Assembly (NCBI GenBank): GCA_000753455.2
Contig: LM994670.1
Span: forward strand, 864,178-928,177
Source: Clostridium jeddahitimonense
Lineage (GTDB): Bacteria; Bacillota; Clostridia; Clostridiales; Clostridiaceae
Direction of reading: 5' to 3'
Length of the DNA stretch: 64,000 bases
This document shows, in pieces, positions 10,012 through 18,867 of this stretch. A program made the position numbers and the translations under genes. Each line of letters opens with the position of its first letter. Within the stretch, counting starts at the first letter, position 1. The notes beneath the pieces are model-generated. The model had not been told where the DNA came from, ran no database searches, and saw only the letters and a program-made list of their open reading frames with translations.

Positions 10012-11370
10012 ATGGGAGATGATGGATTAAAGATAGTCACTATAGGTGGAGGATCAAGTTATACACCTGAATTAATAGAGGGGTTTATAAAGAGAAAAGA
10101 CGAGTTACCAATAAGAGAAATTTGGCTAGTTGATATAGAAGCAGGAAGAGAAAAGTTAGAAATAGTAGGTGGATTAGCTAAGAGAATGGTTGAAGAAGCT
10201 GGGGTTGATTGGGAAATACATTTAACTTTAAATAGAAGGGAAGCTTTAAAAGGAGCAGATTTTGTATCAACTCAATTAAGAGTAGGATTATTAGATGCAA
10301 GAATTAAAGATGAAAGAATTCCATTAAGTCATGGTATATTAGGGCAAGAAACTAATGGAGCAGGTGGAATGTTTAAAGCATTTAGAACTATTCCTGTAAT
10401 ATTGAGTATAGTTGAAGATATGAAGGAATTATGTCCAGATGCATGGCTTGTTAACTTTACTAATCCAGCAGGGATGGTTACAGAGGCTGTTCTTAAGTAT
10501 GGTAACTTTAATAAAGTAGTAGGGTTATGCAATGTTCCAATAGGGGCGATGTATAATGAGATGAAGTATTTTGAAAAAGGAGCGGATGAACTATATTGGC
10601 AATTTGCCGGATTAAATCATTTTCATTGGCATAGAGTGTTTGATAAAGATGGAACTGATTTAACAAGAGAAACAATAGAAAAGATGTTTGAGGTTAAGAA
10701 GTCGGAAGCTGCTAATATCAGTAGTATTCAATATCTGAAAGAACAAATTGATGATTTAGGGATGATTCCTTGTGGATATCATAGATATTATTACTTATCT
10801 CAAGAAATGTTAGAAAATGAGTTAAAAGAATTCGAAAAAAATGAAACAAGAGCAGAAGTTGTTAAGAGGTTAGAGGCTGAATTGTTTGAATTATATAAAG
10901 ATCCAAACTTAAGAATTAAGCCTGAGCAATTAACAAAGAGAGGTGGTACACATTATTCAGATGCTGCTTGTGAATTAATATCATCAATATTTAATGATAA
11001 GAGAAGCACTATGGTTGTAAGTACAAGAAATTATGGAGCTATTGCAGATCTTCCATATGATTGTGCATGTGAAGTAAGTTCAGTTATAACAGCACATGGA
11101 CCACAGCCAATAAATTTTGGACATTTCCCAAATCCAGGGCAAAGGGGACTAGTTCAAGTTATGAAATCAATGGAGGAGTTAACTATTGAAGCTGCGGTCA
11201 CAGGCAATTATGATAGAGCGCTTCAAGCATTTACAACTAATCCATTAGTACCAAGTGGAAAGATAGCACAAGAATTATTAGATGAGATGCTAGTAGCTCA
11301 TAAGGAGTATTTACCACAATTTAAAGAAAAAATTAAAGAGATTGAAGAGAGGTTCTGTGTGACAGTATAA
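10012..11370 (+). CDS. 6-phospho-beta-glucosidase, glycoside hydrolase family 4
   Basis: 452 aa GH4 enzyme of the LicH/CelF type, which uses NAD+ and a divalent metal in a redox-assisted cleavage. The N-terminal Rossmann motif is IGGGSSYTPELIEG. NFTNPAGMVTEA follows, and the metal ligands are C173 (GLCNVP) and H203 (GLNHFHW). It should hydrolyse cellobiose-6-P-like or chitobiose-6-P-like substrates from the upstream EIIC. With the GH1 and MupG proteins the cluster has three unrelated phospho-glycosidases. A terminator at 11380 separates it from the RpiR gene. Confidence 0.92.
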   Translation: MGDDGLKIVTIGGGSSYTPELIEGFIKRKDELPIREIWLVDIEAGREKLEIVGGLAKRMVEEAGVDWEIHLTLNRREALKGADFVSTQLRVGLLDARIKDERIPLSHGILGQETNGAGGMFKAFRTIPVILSIVEDMKELCPDAWLVNFTNPAGMVTEAVLKYGNFNKVVGLCNVPIGAMYNEMKYFEKGADELYWQFAGLNHFHWHRVFDKDGTDLTRETIEKMFEVKKSEAANISSIQYLKEQIDDLGMIPCGYHRYYYLSQEMLENELKEFEKNETRAEVVKRLEAELFELYKDPNLRIKPEQLTKRGGTHYSDAACELISSIFNDKRSTMVVSTRNYGAIADLPYDCACEVSSVITAHGPQPINFGHFPNPGQRGLVQVMKSMEELTIEAAVTGNYDRALQAFTTNPLVPSGKIAQELLDEMLVAHKEYLPQFKEKIKEIEERFCVTV

Positions 11371-11379
11371 TAATAGATT

Positions 11380-11417
11380 AAATAGCTATTTACCAATGTG
11401 TAGATAGCTATTTTTTT
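11380..11417 (+). terminator. Rho-independent terminator after the GH4 gene
   Basis: AATAGCTAT/ATAGCTATT arms with a run of seven T. Confidence 0.85.
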
Positions 11418-11525
11418 AATATGAATTTAAAATATGATATTATACAAAAATGGGAAAATATTGTATAATTACTTTTATAAGATTAATTAGGGTAAATTAA
11501 TTGTGGATAAAAGGTGTGATGAAAA

Positions 11526-12260
11526 ATGTTTGATTCAGAGTTAGTAAAAAAATTCAATAATATTGAGATGATTCTATATAATTACATTATTAATAATGAA
11601 AAAAAAGTTATTTCAATGAAGATAAGAGATTTAGCTAATCAAACTCATGTATCTACAACATCAATAATGAGATTTTGTAAAAAACTTGGATGTGATGGTT
11701 TTGCAGAATTTAAAGTTAAGTGGAAGCTTTACTTAGATGAAGTAAATAAAGGCTGTGAATGTTTAAGTGATAATACTGTATTTCTGGATTTTTTTGAAAA
11801 GGTAAATTATACTGATTTTCCTGCATTAATAGATAATGCTTGTGAAGAGATAAAAGATGCGAAGAGCATAATTTTTGTTGGAACAGGAAGTTCGGGGATA
11901 TTAGCTAAATATGGAGCAAGGTATTTTTCGATTTTAGGTAAGTTATCTTTGGCAATTGATGATCCATATTATCCAATAAATCAAACTTTATCAGAGGATA
12001 CCGTAGCTATAATACTTTCTGTATCAGGAGAAACACCTGCAATAGTTAAGCATACAGTTTCTTTAAGAGAAGCAAAATGTAGGATTGTATCTATAACCAA
12101 TAGTGCTAATTGTACTGTTGCAAAGTTATCAAGTGTAAATATTCCATATTATATTTCCAGTGAAATGAAGGGGACAAGCGATTTAACATCACAAGTTCCG
12201 GCGGTATACATATTAGAGGCTTTAGCAAAGAAGCTACACACATACATAGCTGAAAAATAA
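11526..12260 (+). CDS. MurR/RpiR family transcriptional regulator
   Basis: 244 aa. The N-terminal RpiR helix-turn-helix spans residues 1-75 (MKIRDLANQTHVSTTSIMRFCKKLG). A SIS sugar-phosphate-binding domain spans about 95-240 (IIFVGTGSSGILAKYGARYF, SVSGETPAIV). Members sense phosphosugars such as MurNAc-6-P or GlcN-6-P. It closes the phospho-glycoside cluster and has its own leader between two terminators. It could control one of the two EIIC units; the palindromes at 8291-8569 are candidate operators. Confidence 0.88.
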   Translation: MFDSELVKKFNNIEMILYNYIINNEKKVISMKIRDLANQTHVSTTSIMRFCKKLGCDGFAEFKVKWKLYLDEVNKGCECLSDNTVFLDFFEKVNYTDFPALIDNACEEIKDAKSIIFVGTGSSGILAKYGARYFSILGKLSLAIDDPYYPINQTLSEDTVAIILSVSGETPAIVKHTVSLREAKCRIVSITNSANCTVAKLSSVNIPYYISSEMKGTSDLTSQVPAVYILEALAKKLHTYIAEK

Positions 12261-12266
12261 AGTGGA

Positions 12267-12305
12267 AATAGTAACTGATTTTATAAAGTCAGTTACTATT
12301 TTTTA
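12267..12305 (+). terminator. Rho-independent terminator after rpiR-type gene
   Basis: AAATAGTAACTGA and its complement, then TTTTTTATTT. Confidence 0.85.
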
Positions 12306-12625
12306 TTTGTGCTAATCTTTAGAATTTCTTTAGAAATTTATAGCGGTCTTCTTAATTTTTCAAAAGTATTATAGATTCATAGAGATTAAGAGAAACTTAT
12401 CCAATTAGGTGTTAAACAGTAATAGCAATATAAATTTATGTAAAGAAAGGAGTAGAAATTTAAATAAGAAATACATTTTGTTTAAATGATTTGGCTATGT
12501 TATTGTATATATAGAATAATTTAGTAAGTTAAATAAAAAGTAACATTTCTTAAGTGAAAAATGTAAAATAAATTTTAATTTACTAAATGAGAAATATATA
12601 CTTAATTAAAGGGAGAGAGATTGAA
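12306..12625. other. Gene-free spacer before the two-component system
   Basis: About 320 bp of AT-rich sequence with no convincing open frame and no T-box or riboswitch signature that I recognise. A GGGAGAGAG ribosome binding site lies at its right end. The promoter of the response-regulator gene must be here but I cannot place it securely. Confidence 0.4.
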
Positions 12626-13330
12626 GTGAATTTATATAATATTTTAGTAGTTGAAGATGAAAATGATATTGCTATTGCAATAGAAGCTTACTTAACAAAT
12701 CAAGGATATAAAGTTTTTATAGCCAATAATGGTATAGAGGGATTAGAAATTTTAGAAAAAGAAATTGTGCATCTTGCAATAGTAGATGTTATGATGCCTA
12801 GAATGGATGGAATTACCTTTGTTATGAAGCTAAGAGAAAATAATGATTTTCCTGTAATAATGTTATCTGCAAAATCAGAAGAAGTGGATAAGATAATGGG
12901 ATTAAATATAGGTGCAGATGATTATGTAACGAAGCCATTTAGACCATTAGAGCTTTTAGCAAGAGTAAATTCACAATTAAGAAGGTATTCAAGATTTTTA
13001 AATATGGTTAAAGAACCGGAGATAAATGAGAAAATATATGAAGTTGGTGGATTAGAGTTAAACATAGACACTAAAGAGGTTAAAATTGATGAGAAGCAAG
13101 TTAGACTTACACCAATAGAATTTAAGATATTGGCATTGCTTATTAAGAATCCAGGTAGAGTATTTTCTGCAGAGGAGATATACGAAAAGGTGTGGAATGA
13201 ACAAGCAATAAATACAGATACAATAATGGTCCATGTAAGAAAAATAAGAGAAAAAATTGAGATTAATCCGAAAAATCCAAAATATTTGAAGGTGGTGTGG
13301 GGAGTTGGATATAAAATTGAAAAACAATAA
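12626..13330 (+). CDS. OmpR/PhoB-family response regulator
   Basis: 234 aa from the GTG at 12626, which has GGGAGAGAG in front; the upstream in-frame ATG at 12587 lacks one. The receiver domain (1-120) has the acidic pocket VEDEND, phospho-acceptor D54 in IVDVMMPRMDG, and the conserved Lys in YVTKPF. The C-terminal winged helix (about 135-232) ends in MVHVRKIREKIE...VWGVGYK. Its reading frame overlaps the kinase start by 26 bp, so the two are co-translated. Confidence 0.9.
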   Translation: MNLYNILVVEDENDIAIAIEAYLTNQGYKVFIANNGIEGLEILEKEIVHLAIVDVMMPRMDGITFVMKLRENNDFPVIMLSAKSEEVDKIMGLNIGADDYVTKPFRPLELLARVNSQLRRYSRFLNMVKEPEINEKIYEVGGLELNIDTKEVKIDEKQVRLTPIEFKILALLIKNPGRVFSAEEIYEKVWNEQAINTDTIMVHVRKIREKIEINPKNPKYLKVVWGVGYKIEKQ

Positions 13331-15485
13331 TAGTAAAGAAAGTAAAGGGATAGTTGCTACTTTAGTAGCATTATTAATAATAGCAATAGCATCTATAGCT
13401 ATGTGCAAATCATATCCTCTTATAGATAAGAGTGCAAAAAATGTGAAAGATAATTATTTTGATAACTATAGATTTGCAGATATGCTTGCAGAAGCAAGCT
13501 ATGTAAAATATTTTAATGCATTATCAGAAAAAGCAGGTAGTACTCTTAATCCATCAGAGGTTTTGATAAATAATAATAATAATATATATAGTAATGAAGA
13601 GAATTATGATAACTCTTATGTGGATAGCTTTAATTCAGAATTTAGTAATTGGAGTAGAAACATAAGTCAAGATTATAGAAACTTAATATATTATGCATAT
13701 GATAAAGAAAATAATATAAGTGACACTAATATAAGTGAAGGTATATCTATTAAAGATAAGAATATAGATTTATCGGCATTAGATAAGGAACAGTTTCAAT
13801 TTTATGTACTTTTAAACTTTGACGAAAATGGAGTAGTATCTATTTCGGATATTAAGGGCGCAGATAAACAAAATTTTGAATATAACTTAAAAGATAATTT
13901 AAGCGACTTAGATGGCTATTATGAAATTACAATGAAGCCTATTAAAAATATGTCGTTTTTATATGCAGTACCTAAAACTTTAGTTTTTGATGATGTAATA
14001 TCTTGGGGTATAAGAAATTCAAATTTAGCAGGATATGAAATAGCTGGAGCTACAGCTGTAATGATAATTTTAAGTTGTATAACAGTAGTAGCATTAGCAT
14101 TTCCTATTAATAAAGCTAAGAGTATGGTTTTATTTAATAGTTTATCAAAAATACCATTTGAAATTTGGATAGGAATTTGTACATTTGCTACAATGCTTTT
14201 AGTTGTATCTCCTAGATATATGGTAAAACCAACTTTAGAAGGTAATTTAGAATATTTATTTGGATTCTTAGTAAATGGATTTACAATTCCTAAGGATATA
14301 ATATGGTTCCTTAATTTTATGAATTGGTTTGTATGTTTTGGAATAGTATTTTTTGCAGTATTAGTTATTAAATATATATTTAATATTGGGGTAAAAGAGT
14401 ACTTTAAGAGAAGAACAATAATTGGTTGGATTATAACTAAAATTGTTAGAATTGTTAGAAGAACTTTAGATGCAGTGACAGGTGTAGATTTAAGTAAAAA
14501 AAATAATAAATTATTATTAAAGTTAGTTATAATAAATGCTTTAATATTATTATTGATAACATCAATATGGTTCTTTGGAATACCTGTAGTAATTATTTAT
14601 TCTTGTATACTATTCTTTATAGCAGAAAAATATGTTGAAAAGATAAGTGCAAAGTACAGCATACTAAAAAAGGCTACAAATAAGATTGCGGAAGGGAAAC
14701 TTGATGTAGTGATAGAGGAGGATTTAGGATTATTTGAACCTTTTAAAGATGATTTAGAAAAGATTCAAAGTGGGTTCAAGAAGGCTGTAGATGAAGAGGT
14801 TAAAAGTCAGAAAATGAAGACTGATCTTATATCCAATGTATCACATGACTTAAAGACTCCTTTAACGGCTATAATAACTTATGCAGATTTATTAAAGGAT
14901 GAAAATTTATCAGAAGAAAAGCGTAAACAGTATGTTGATACATTAGATAGAAAGGCTCAAAGATTACAAGTTCTAATTGAGGATTTATTTGAAATGAGCA
15001 AAGCAAGTAGTGGAAATATAACTTTAAATATAGAAGATATTGATGTAGTATCTCTAATGAAGCAAACTATTCTTGAATTAGAGGATAAAATTCAAGAATC
15101 TGAATTAACAGTAAGAACTAATTTCCCTGGAAATAAAATTATATTATCTCTTGATAGTCAACGTACATTTAGAGTATTTGAAAATTTAGTTATAAATATG
15201 ACTAAATATGCGATGAAAGGCACAAGAGCATATATTGATATAATTGAAACTGAAAAAGATGTGGAAATTATTATGAAAAACATGGCAGCGGAAGAAATTA
15301 ACTTTAATGTTGATACTATTGCAGAAAGATTTGTTCGTGGAGATGAATCAAGAAATACAGAAGGATCTGGATTAGGTCTTGCAATTGCAAAGAGCTTCGT
15401 AGAGTTACAAAGTGGTAGATTTAATATAAGTGTAGATGGAGATTTGTTTAAAGTAACTATAAAATTTAATAAGATAAGTGGATAA
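13305..15485 (+). CDS. Membrane sensor histidine kinase
   Basis: 726 aa from the TTG at 13305 (a TTG at 13317 is also possible). TM1 is at about 18-37, followed by an extracellular region of roughly 200 residues and then about five more TM helices (about 245-435). A HAMP-like linker (about 440-490) leads to HisKA with H514 in NVSHDLKTPLTA and an HATPase domain ending in EGSGLGLAIAKS. The N box is unusual (NLVINMTKYA rather than NLLxNAxKY) and the G1 region is degenerate. Partner of the overlapping response regulator. The stimulus is unknown; the many TM helices suggest an envelope signal. Confidence 0.85.
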   Translation: MDIKLKNNNSKESKGIVATLVALLIIAIASIAMCKSYPLIDKSAKNVKDNYFDNYRFADMLAEASYVKYFNALSEKAGSTLNPSEVLINNNNNIYSNEENYDNSYVDSFNSEFSNWSRNISQDYRNLIYYAYDKENNISDTNISEGISIKDKNIDLSALDKEQFQFYVLLNFDENGVVSISDIKGADKQNFEYNLKDNLSDLDGYYEITMKPIKNMSFLYAVPKTLVFDDVISWGIRNSNLAGYEIAGATAVMIILSCITVVALAFPINKAKSMVLFNSLSKIPFEIWIGICTFATMLLVVSPRYMVKPTLEGNLEYLFGFLVNGFTIPKDIIWFLNFMNWFVCFGIVFFAVLVIKYIFNIGVKEYFKRRTIIGWIITKIVRIVRRTLDAVTGVDLSKKNNKLLLKLVIINALILLLITSIWFFGIPVVIIYSCILFFIAEKYVEKISAKYSILKKATNKIAEGKLDVVIEEDLGLFEPFKDDLEKIQSGFKKAVDEEVKSQKMKTDLISNVSHDLKTPLTAIITYADLLKDENLSEEKRKQYVDTLDRKAQRLQVLIEDLFEMSKASSGNITLNIEDIDVVSLMKQTILELEDKIQESELTVRTNFPGNKIILSLDSQRTFRVFENLVINMTKYAMKGTRAYIDIIETEKDVEIIMKNMAAEEINFNVDTIAERFVRGDESRNTEGSGLGLAIAKSFVELQSGRFNISVDGDLFKVTIKFNKISG

Positions 15486-15490
15486 AAAGG

Positions 15491-15531
15491 AAATGAGTGT
15501 ATATAGATTTATCTAGATACACTCATTTTAT
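15491..15531 (+). terminator. Rho-independent terminator after the kinase gene
   Basis: AAATGAGTGTAT.../...ATACACTCATTT arms with TTTTAT at the end. Confidence 0.8.
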
Positions 15532-15740
15532 ATGCTAAAGTATAAGTTTAATTTTAAAGTTATTTATTATAATAGTTTGATTAAATGTAAAAAATTAAAT
15601 TATAATAATTTAAATGATAGGTAACGTTAACATGAAGTGTATTGCGGTAAAATAGACTAAAATAGTCACAAAACTAAATTGTAAAAAAATAGCAGAAGAG
15701 TTAAAATGAGATGTAAGATAATTTTATGAGAGGATAAAGA

Positions 15741-16928
15741 ATGAGTTATTTTTATTATATTGCATTAGTATTGATATTTGGATTATTAATGGGAAAGGTT
15801 ATTTCATATTTGAAATTACCTAAAGTTACTGGATACCTAATAGCTGGAGTTTTAATAGGTCCTTTTGGATTAAGATTAATATCAAATGATGCAATAAAAG
15901 GATTAACAATTATATCAGAAGCAGCATTAGGATTTATAGCATATAACATTGGAAGCTCATTGAACTATAAAAAACTAAAGAGCATTGGAAAGGGGATAAT
16001 AGTTATCTCTTTATTTGAAGCATTAATGGCTTCAGTAGTAGTTATATTAGCTATGAAATTTATTTTTGGACAAAGTTGGGAATTTAGTTTGGCAATAGGA
16101 GCTATAGCTTCAGCGACAGCGCCAGCAGCAACTATTATGGTATTAAAACAGTATAATGCTAAGGGACCATTAGTTGATACATTAATGCCAGTTGTAGCTA
16201 TTGATGATGGGATTGCAGTAATAGCATTTGGAATAGCTATGGCTATAGTAAAAATGATAACAAAAGGAGCAGATAGTGTATCCCTTATTACATTTTTAGA
16301 ACCGTTTATAGAGATAATTTCATCAGTACTATTAGGTAGTATTACTGGATTTGGATTAGTATATATAAATAAAAAATCAAAAGATAGGGATAACTCTATG
16401 AATTTTGTTATTGCAGCAATATTTTTAGTAATAGGATTGGCAAAATTTTTAAATATATCAAATCTTTTAGCTTGTATGGCATTAGGAGCTACTGTAAGTA
16501 ATATTGTATTGAGTAAGTCAAAATTGATTTCGGCTCTTGATAATATTACACCACCAATATTTATGGCGTTTTTTACTATATCTGGATTGGAGCTAGATTT
16601 ATCTGTTCTGAAAACAGTAGGATTACTTGGTATTGGATATGTAGTATTTAGAGTAATTGGCAAAGTAATAGGGGCATCTCTTGGGGCTCAAATTGCAAAT
16701 AGTGAGACTGTAGTTAAAAAGTACCTAGGTTTAACCCTAGTACCACAAGCTGGAGTTGCAATAGGACTTACTATGATAGTTGGAGAGGCGTTACCGGTAT
16801 ATGGAGCATCTATAAGAGCTATAATATTAGCATCTACAGTTATATATGAACTTATAGGTCCAGTATGTACCAAGATAGCTATAACTAAGGCTGGAGAAGT
16901 ATACAAAGAGAAAAAAATTGATAGTTAA
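15741..16928 (+). CDS. CPA2-type cation/proton antiporter, first paralog
   Basis: 395 aa, about 12 TM helices, Na+/H+ exchanger fold. The ion-binding Asp pair is in VAIDDGIAVIAFG. Other conserved parts are LPKVTGYLIAGVLIGP at TM1-2 and TISGLELDLSVL. It lacks a C-terminal TrkA-N/RCK domain, so it is not a full KefB/KefC; regulation may come from a separate protein. It is followed by a PII-like gene and then a close paralog (17479), and the two antiporters look about three-quarters identical by eye. It may exchange Na+ or K+ for protons. Confidence 0.9.
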   Translation: MSYFYYIALVLIFGLLMGKVISYLKLPKVTGYLIAGVLIGPFGLRLISNDAIKGLTIISEAALGFIAYNIGSSLNYKKLKSIGKGIIVISLFEALMASVVVILAMKFIFGQSWEFSLAIGAIASATAPAATIMVLKQYNAKGPLVDTLMPVVAIDDGIAVIAFGIAMAIVKMITKGADSVSLITFLEPFIEIISSVLLGSITGFGLVYINKKSKDRDNSMNFVIAAIFLVIGLAKFLNISNLLACMALGATVSNIVLSKSKLISALDNITPPIFMAFFTISGLELDLSVLKTVGLLGIGYVVFRVIGKVIGASLGAQIANSETVVKKYLGLTLVPQAGVAIGLTMIVGEALPVYGASIRAIILASTVIYELIGPVCTKIAITKAGEVYKEKKIDS

Positions 16929-17092
16929 CAAGTAATATGTAGATGAATGCAAAATTATTATAAATATAGAGATGTTATCGTTATAATAAGTAAATTTAGC
17001 TATAAGTTACTGTAAATATGGTATTTGCAAGTTTGAAAAATAAATCTTGCAAGTATATAATTAAAGGTGCGCATAAATTTAGGAGGGATAAG

Positions 17093-17428
17093 ATGGAATT
17101 GCTTGTAACTATTTTAGAAGAAAATGAAAATATCGAGGACATAATGTTAGAGTTTACTAAGCTTGGGATTAAAGGCTCTACAATAATTGATTCTCAAGGG
17201 ATGGCAAATATTTTAAGTGAATGTGAAGAATTTAATTTATTTAGTTCTTTAAAGCTGTTAATGAATAATGGACGAGCTCAAAAGAAAACAATTTTAACAG
17301 TTTTAAAGAGCGATATGGTGGATTCAGCTATAAAAGCTATCAAATCTGTAGTAAAAGATTTAGATGCACCAGGTGGTGGAATTATATTTACAGTTCCTGT
17401 GGGAAGAGTTGAGGGAATACCTTTATAA
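17093..17428 (+). CDS. PII-like signalling protein between two antiporters
   Basis: 111 aa from the ATG at 17093, which has an AGGAGGG ribosome binding site; a longer in-frame start at 17018 has none. The pattern is PII-like: an opening beta strand MELLVTILEE, a helix with EDIMLEFTKLGIKGSTIID, and a C-terminal KDLDAPGGGIIFTVPVGRVEGI. The last part resembles the GDGKIFV.PV segment at the PII nucleotide site. The T-loop region (about 35-60) lacks the uridylylated Tyr motif of GlnB. PII-like proteins often sit beside the transporter they regulate (SbtB with SbtA, for example). Here the partner is most likely one or both antiporters. Confidence 0.8.
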   Translation: MELLVTILEENENIEDIMLEFTKLGIKGSTIIDSQGMANILSECEEFNLFSSLKLLMNNGRAQKKTILTVLKSDMVDSAIKAIKSVVKDLDAPGGGIIFTVPVGRVEGIPL

Positions 17429-17478
17429 TTGCAGTAATTTATTGAGAGGATTATGTAATAATAAAGGAGGATGAAAAA

Positions 17479-18678
17479 ATGAGTTGGTTTTATTACCTAG
17501 CAGTAATATTAATTTTTGGATTATTAATGGGAAAGGTAGTATCTTATTTGAAGCTACCAAGAGTTACAGGATATTTAATAGCTGGGGTATTGATAGGGCC
17601 TTTTGTTTTAAAGCTAGTACCACATGAAGCTATAGAAAGCTTAACTATAATTTCTGAAGCAGCATTAGGTTTTATAGCTTATAACATTGGTAGTTCATTA
17701 AATTATAATAAATTAAAGAATATAGGTAAAGGTGTAATTATAATTGCGCTATTTGAAGCATTAATGGCAACTTTCATAGTAACACTTGCAATGAAGTTTA
17801 TATTTGCACAAACTTGGGAATTTAGTTTAGCGATTGGAGCTATAGCGTCAGCTACTGCACCAGCAGCAACTATTATGGTGTTAAAACAATATAGAGCTAA
17901 GGGACCATTAGTAGATACTTTAATTCCTGTAGTTGCTATAGATGATGCTATTGCAGTTATAGCATTTGGAATATCAATTGCTGTTGCGCAAATTATTTCT
18001 AATGGATCAGATGGTGTTTCAATAATGGCATTTTTAGAACCATTTATAGAAATATTCTTCTCAGTAGTATTGGGATGTGCAGTAGGATTTGCACTAACTT
18101 ATTTAAATAAGTTGTCTAAGCAAAAAGAAAATGCTATGAATCTTGTAATAGCAGCAATATTTTTAGTAATAGGTTTAGCAGATTTACTAAATCTTTCAAA
18201 TCTATTAGCATGTATGGCATTAGGTGCTACTGTAAGTAATTTAGTATTAAGTAAATCTAAATTGTTGTCTGCAATTGATAATATTACTTCACCAATATTT
18301 ATAATGTTCTTCACTATATCAGGTTTAGAACTTGACTTATCAGTGCTATTAACTGTAGGTGTAATAGGTATAGGATATGTTGTATTTAGAGTAATTGGTA
18401 AAGTGTTAGGGGCTTATATAGGAGCTCAAATTGCTAATAGTGAACCTGTAGTTAAGAAGTATTTAGGATTAACACTTGTTCCACAGGCTGGAGTTGCTAT
18501 AGGACTTACGATGATAGTACAAGATGCATTACCAAGTTGTGGGGCATCTATAAGAGCAATAATATTAGCTGGTACAGTTATATATGAACTGATAGGACCA
18601 TTATGCACTAAAATAGCTATCTTCAAGGCTGGAGAAGCTACGGTAGATGCACATCATAAAATTGAAGTAAGTCATTAG
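17479..18678 (+). CDS. CPA2-type cation/proton antiporter, second paralog
   Basis: 399 aa, near-collinear with the protein at 15741. The same blocks are present (LPRVTGYLIAGVLIGP, VAIDDAIAVIAFG, TISGLELDLSVLLTVG). The residue after the Asp pair is Ala rather than Gly, and the C-terminal tail differs (TVDAHHKIEVSH). No RCK domain is present. GGAGG lies seven bases from the ATG. The pair arose by tandem duplication, and the PII-like gene sits between the copies, so the three probably act together. A terminator at 18679 ends the unit. Confidence 0.9.
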   Translation: MSWFYYLAVILIFGLLMGKVVSYLKLPRVTGYLIAGVLIGPFVLKLVPHEAIESLTIISEAALGFIAYNIGSSLNYNKLKNIGKGVIIIALFEALMATFIVTLAMKFIFAQTWEFSLAIGAIASATAPAATIMVLKQYRAKGPLVDTLIPVVAIDDAIAVIAFGISIAVAQIISNGSDGVSIMAFLEPFIEIFFSVVLGCAVGFALTYLNKLSKQKENAMNLVIAAIFLVIGLADLLNLSNLLACMALGATVSNLVLSKSKLLSAIDNITSPIFIMFFTISGLELDLSVLLTVGVIGIGYVVFRVIGKVLGAYIGAQIANSEPVVKKYLGLTLVPQAGVAIGLTMIVQDALPSCGASIRAIILAGTVIYELIGPLCTKIAIFKAGEATVDAHHKIEVSH

Positions 18679-18702
18679 AAAAGGTGCGAAAGCACCTTTT
18701 TT
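18679..18702 (+). terminator. Rho-independent terminator after the antiporter pair
   Basis: AAAAGGTGC-GAAA-GCACCTTTTTT hairpin. Confidence 0.9.
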
Positions 18703-18716
18703 AATTTCAAATTTAA

Positions 18717-18762
18717 AATTAAGAATTAATAATTGAGGAAAAAGTTCCGTAGGGAGTTTTAA
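18717..18762. repeat. Relic of an intergenic repeat (related to 38079-38234)
   Basis: AATTAAGAATT is followed by GAGGAAAAAGTTCCGTAGGG, which parallels AATTAAGAATT and AAGGAAAAAATTCC...CCGTAGG inside the element at 38079-38234. The terminal inverted repeats are missing, so this would be a decayed or truncated copy. The match was made by eye. Confidence 0.4.
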
Positions 18763-18867
18763 ATAATATATTTAGAAATAAAAATAACCATCTTTCTTTT
18801 TGCAGAAATAACGATATAATATATCGTATAGATTACAAGAAAATTAGAAGTGATAAGGTGTGTTGAT

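Noticed and set aside
13058..13408. 116-codon minus-strand frame across the response regulator/kinase junction
   Set aside because: Overlaps two well-supported genes and lacks any recognisable domain or ribosome binding site.
15965..16663. 232-codon open frame on the minus strand
   Set aside because: It is a mirror of the antiporter gene's codon pattern, lies entirely inside it and has no supporting start signal.
15741..18678. Antiporter duplication as an assembly error
   Set aside because: The copies differ throughout at DNA level and in their C-termini and have a distinct gene between them, so they are true paralogs.
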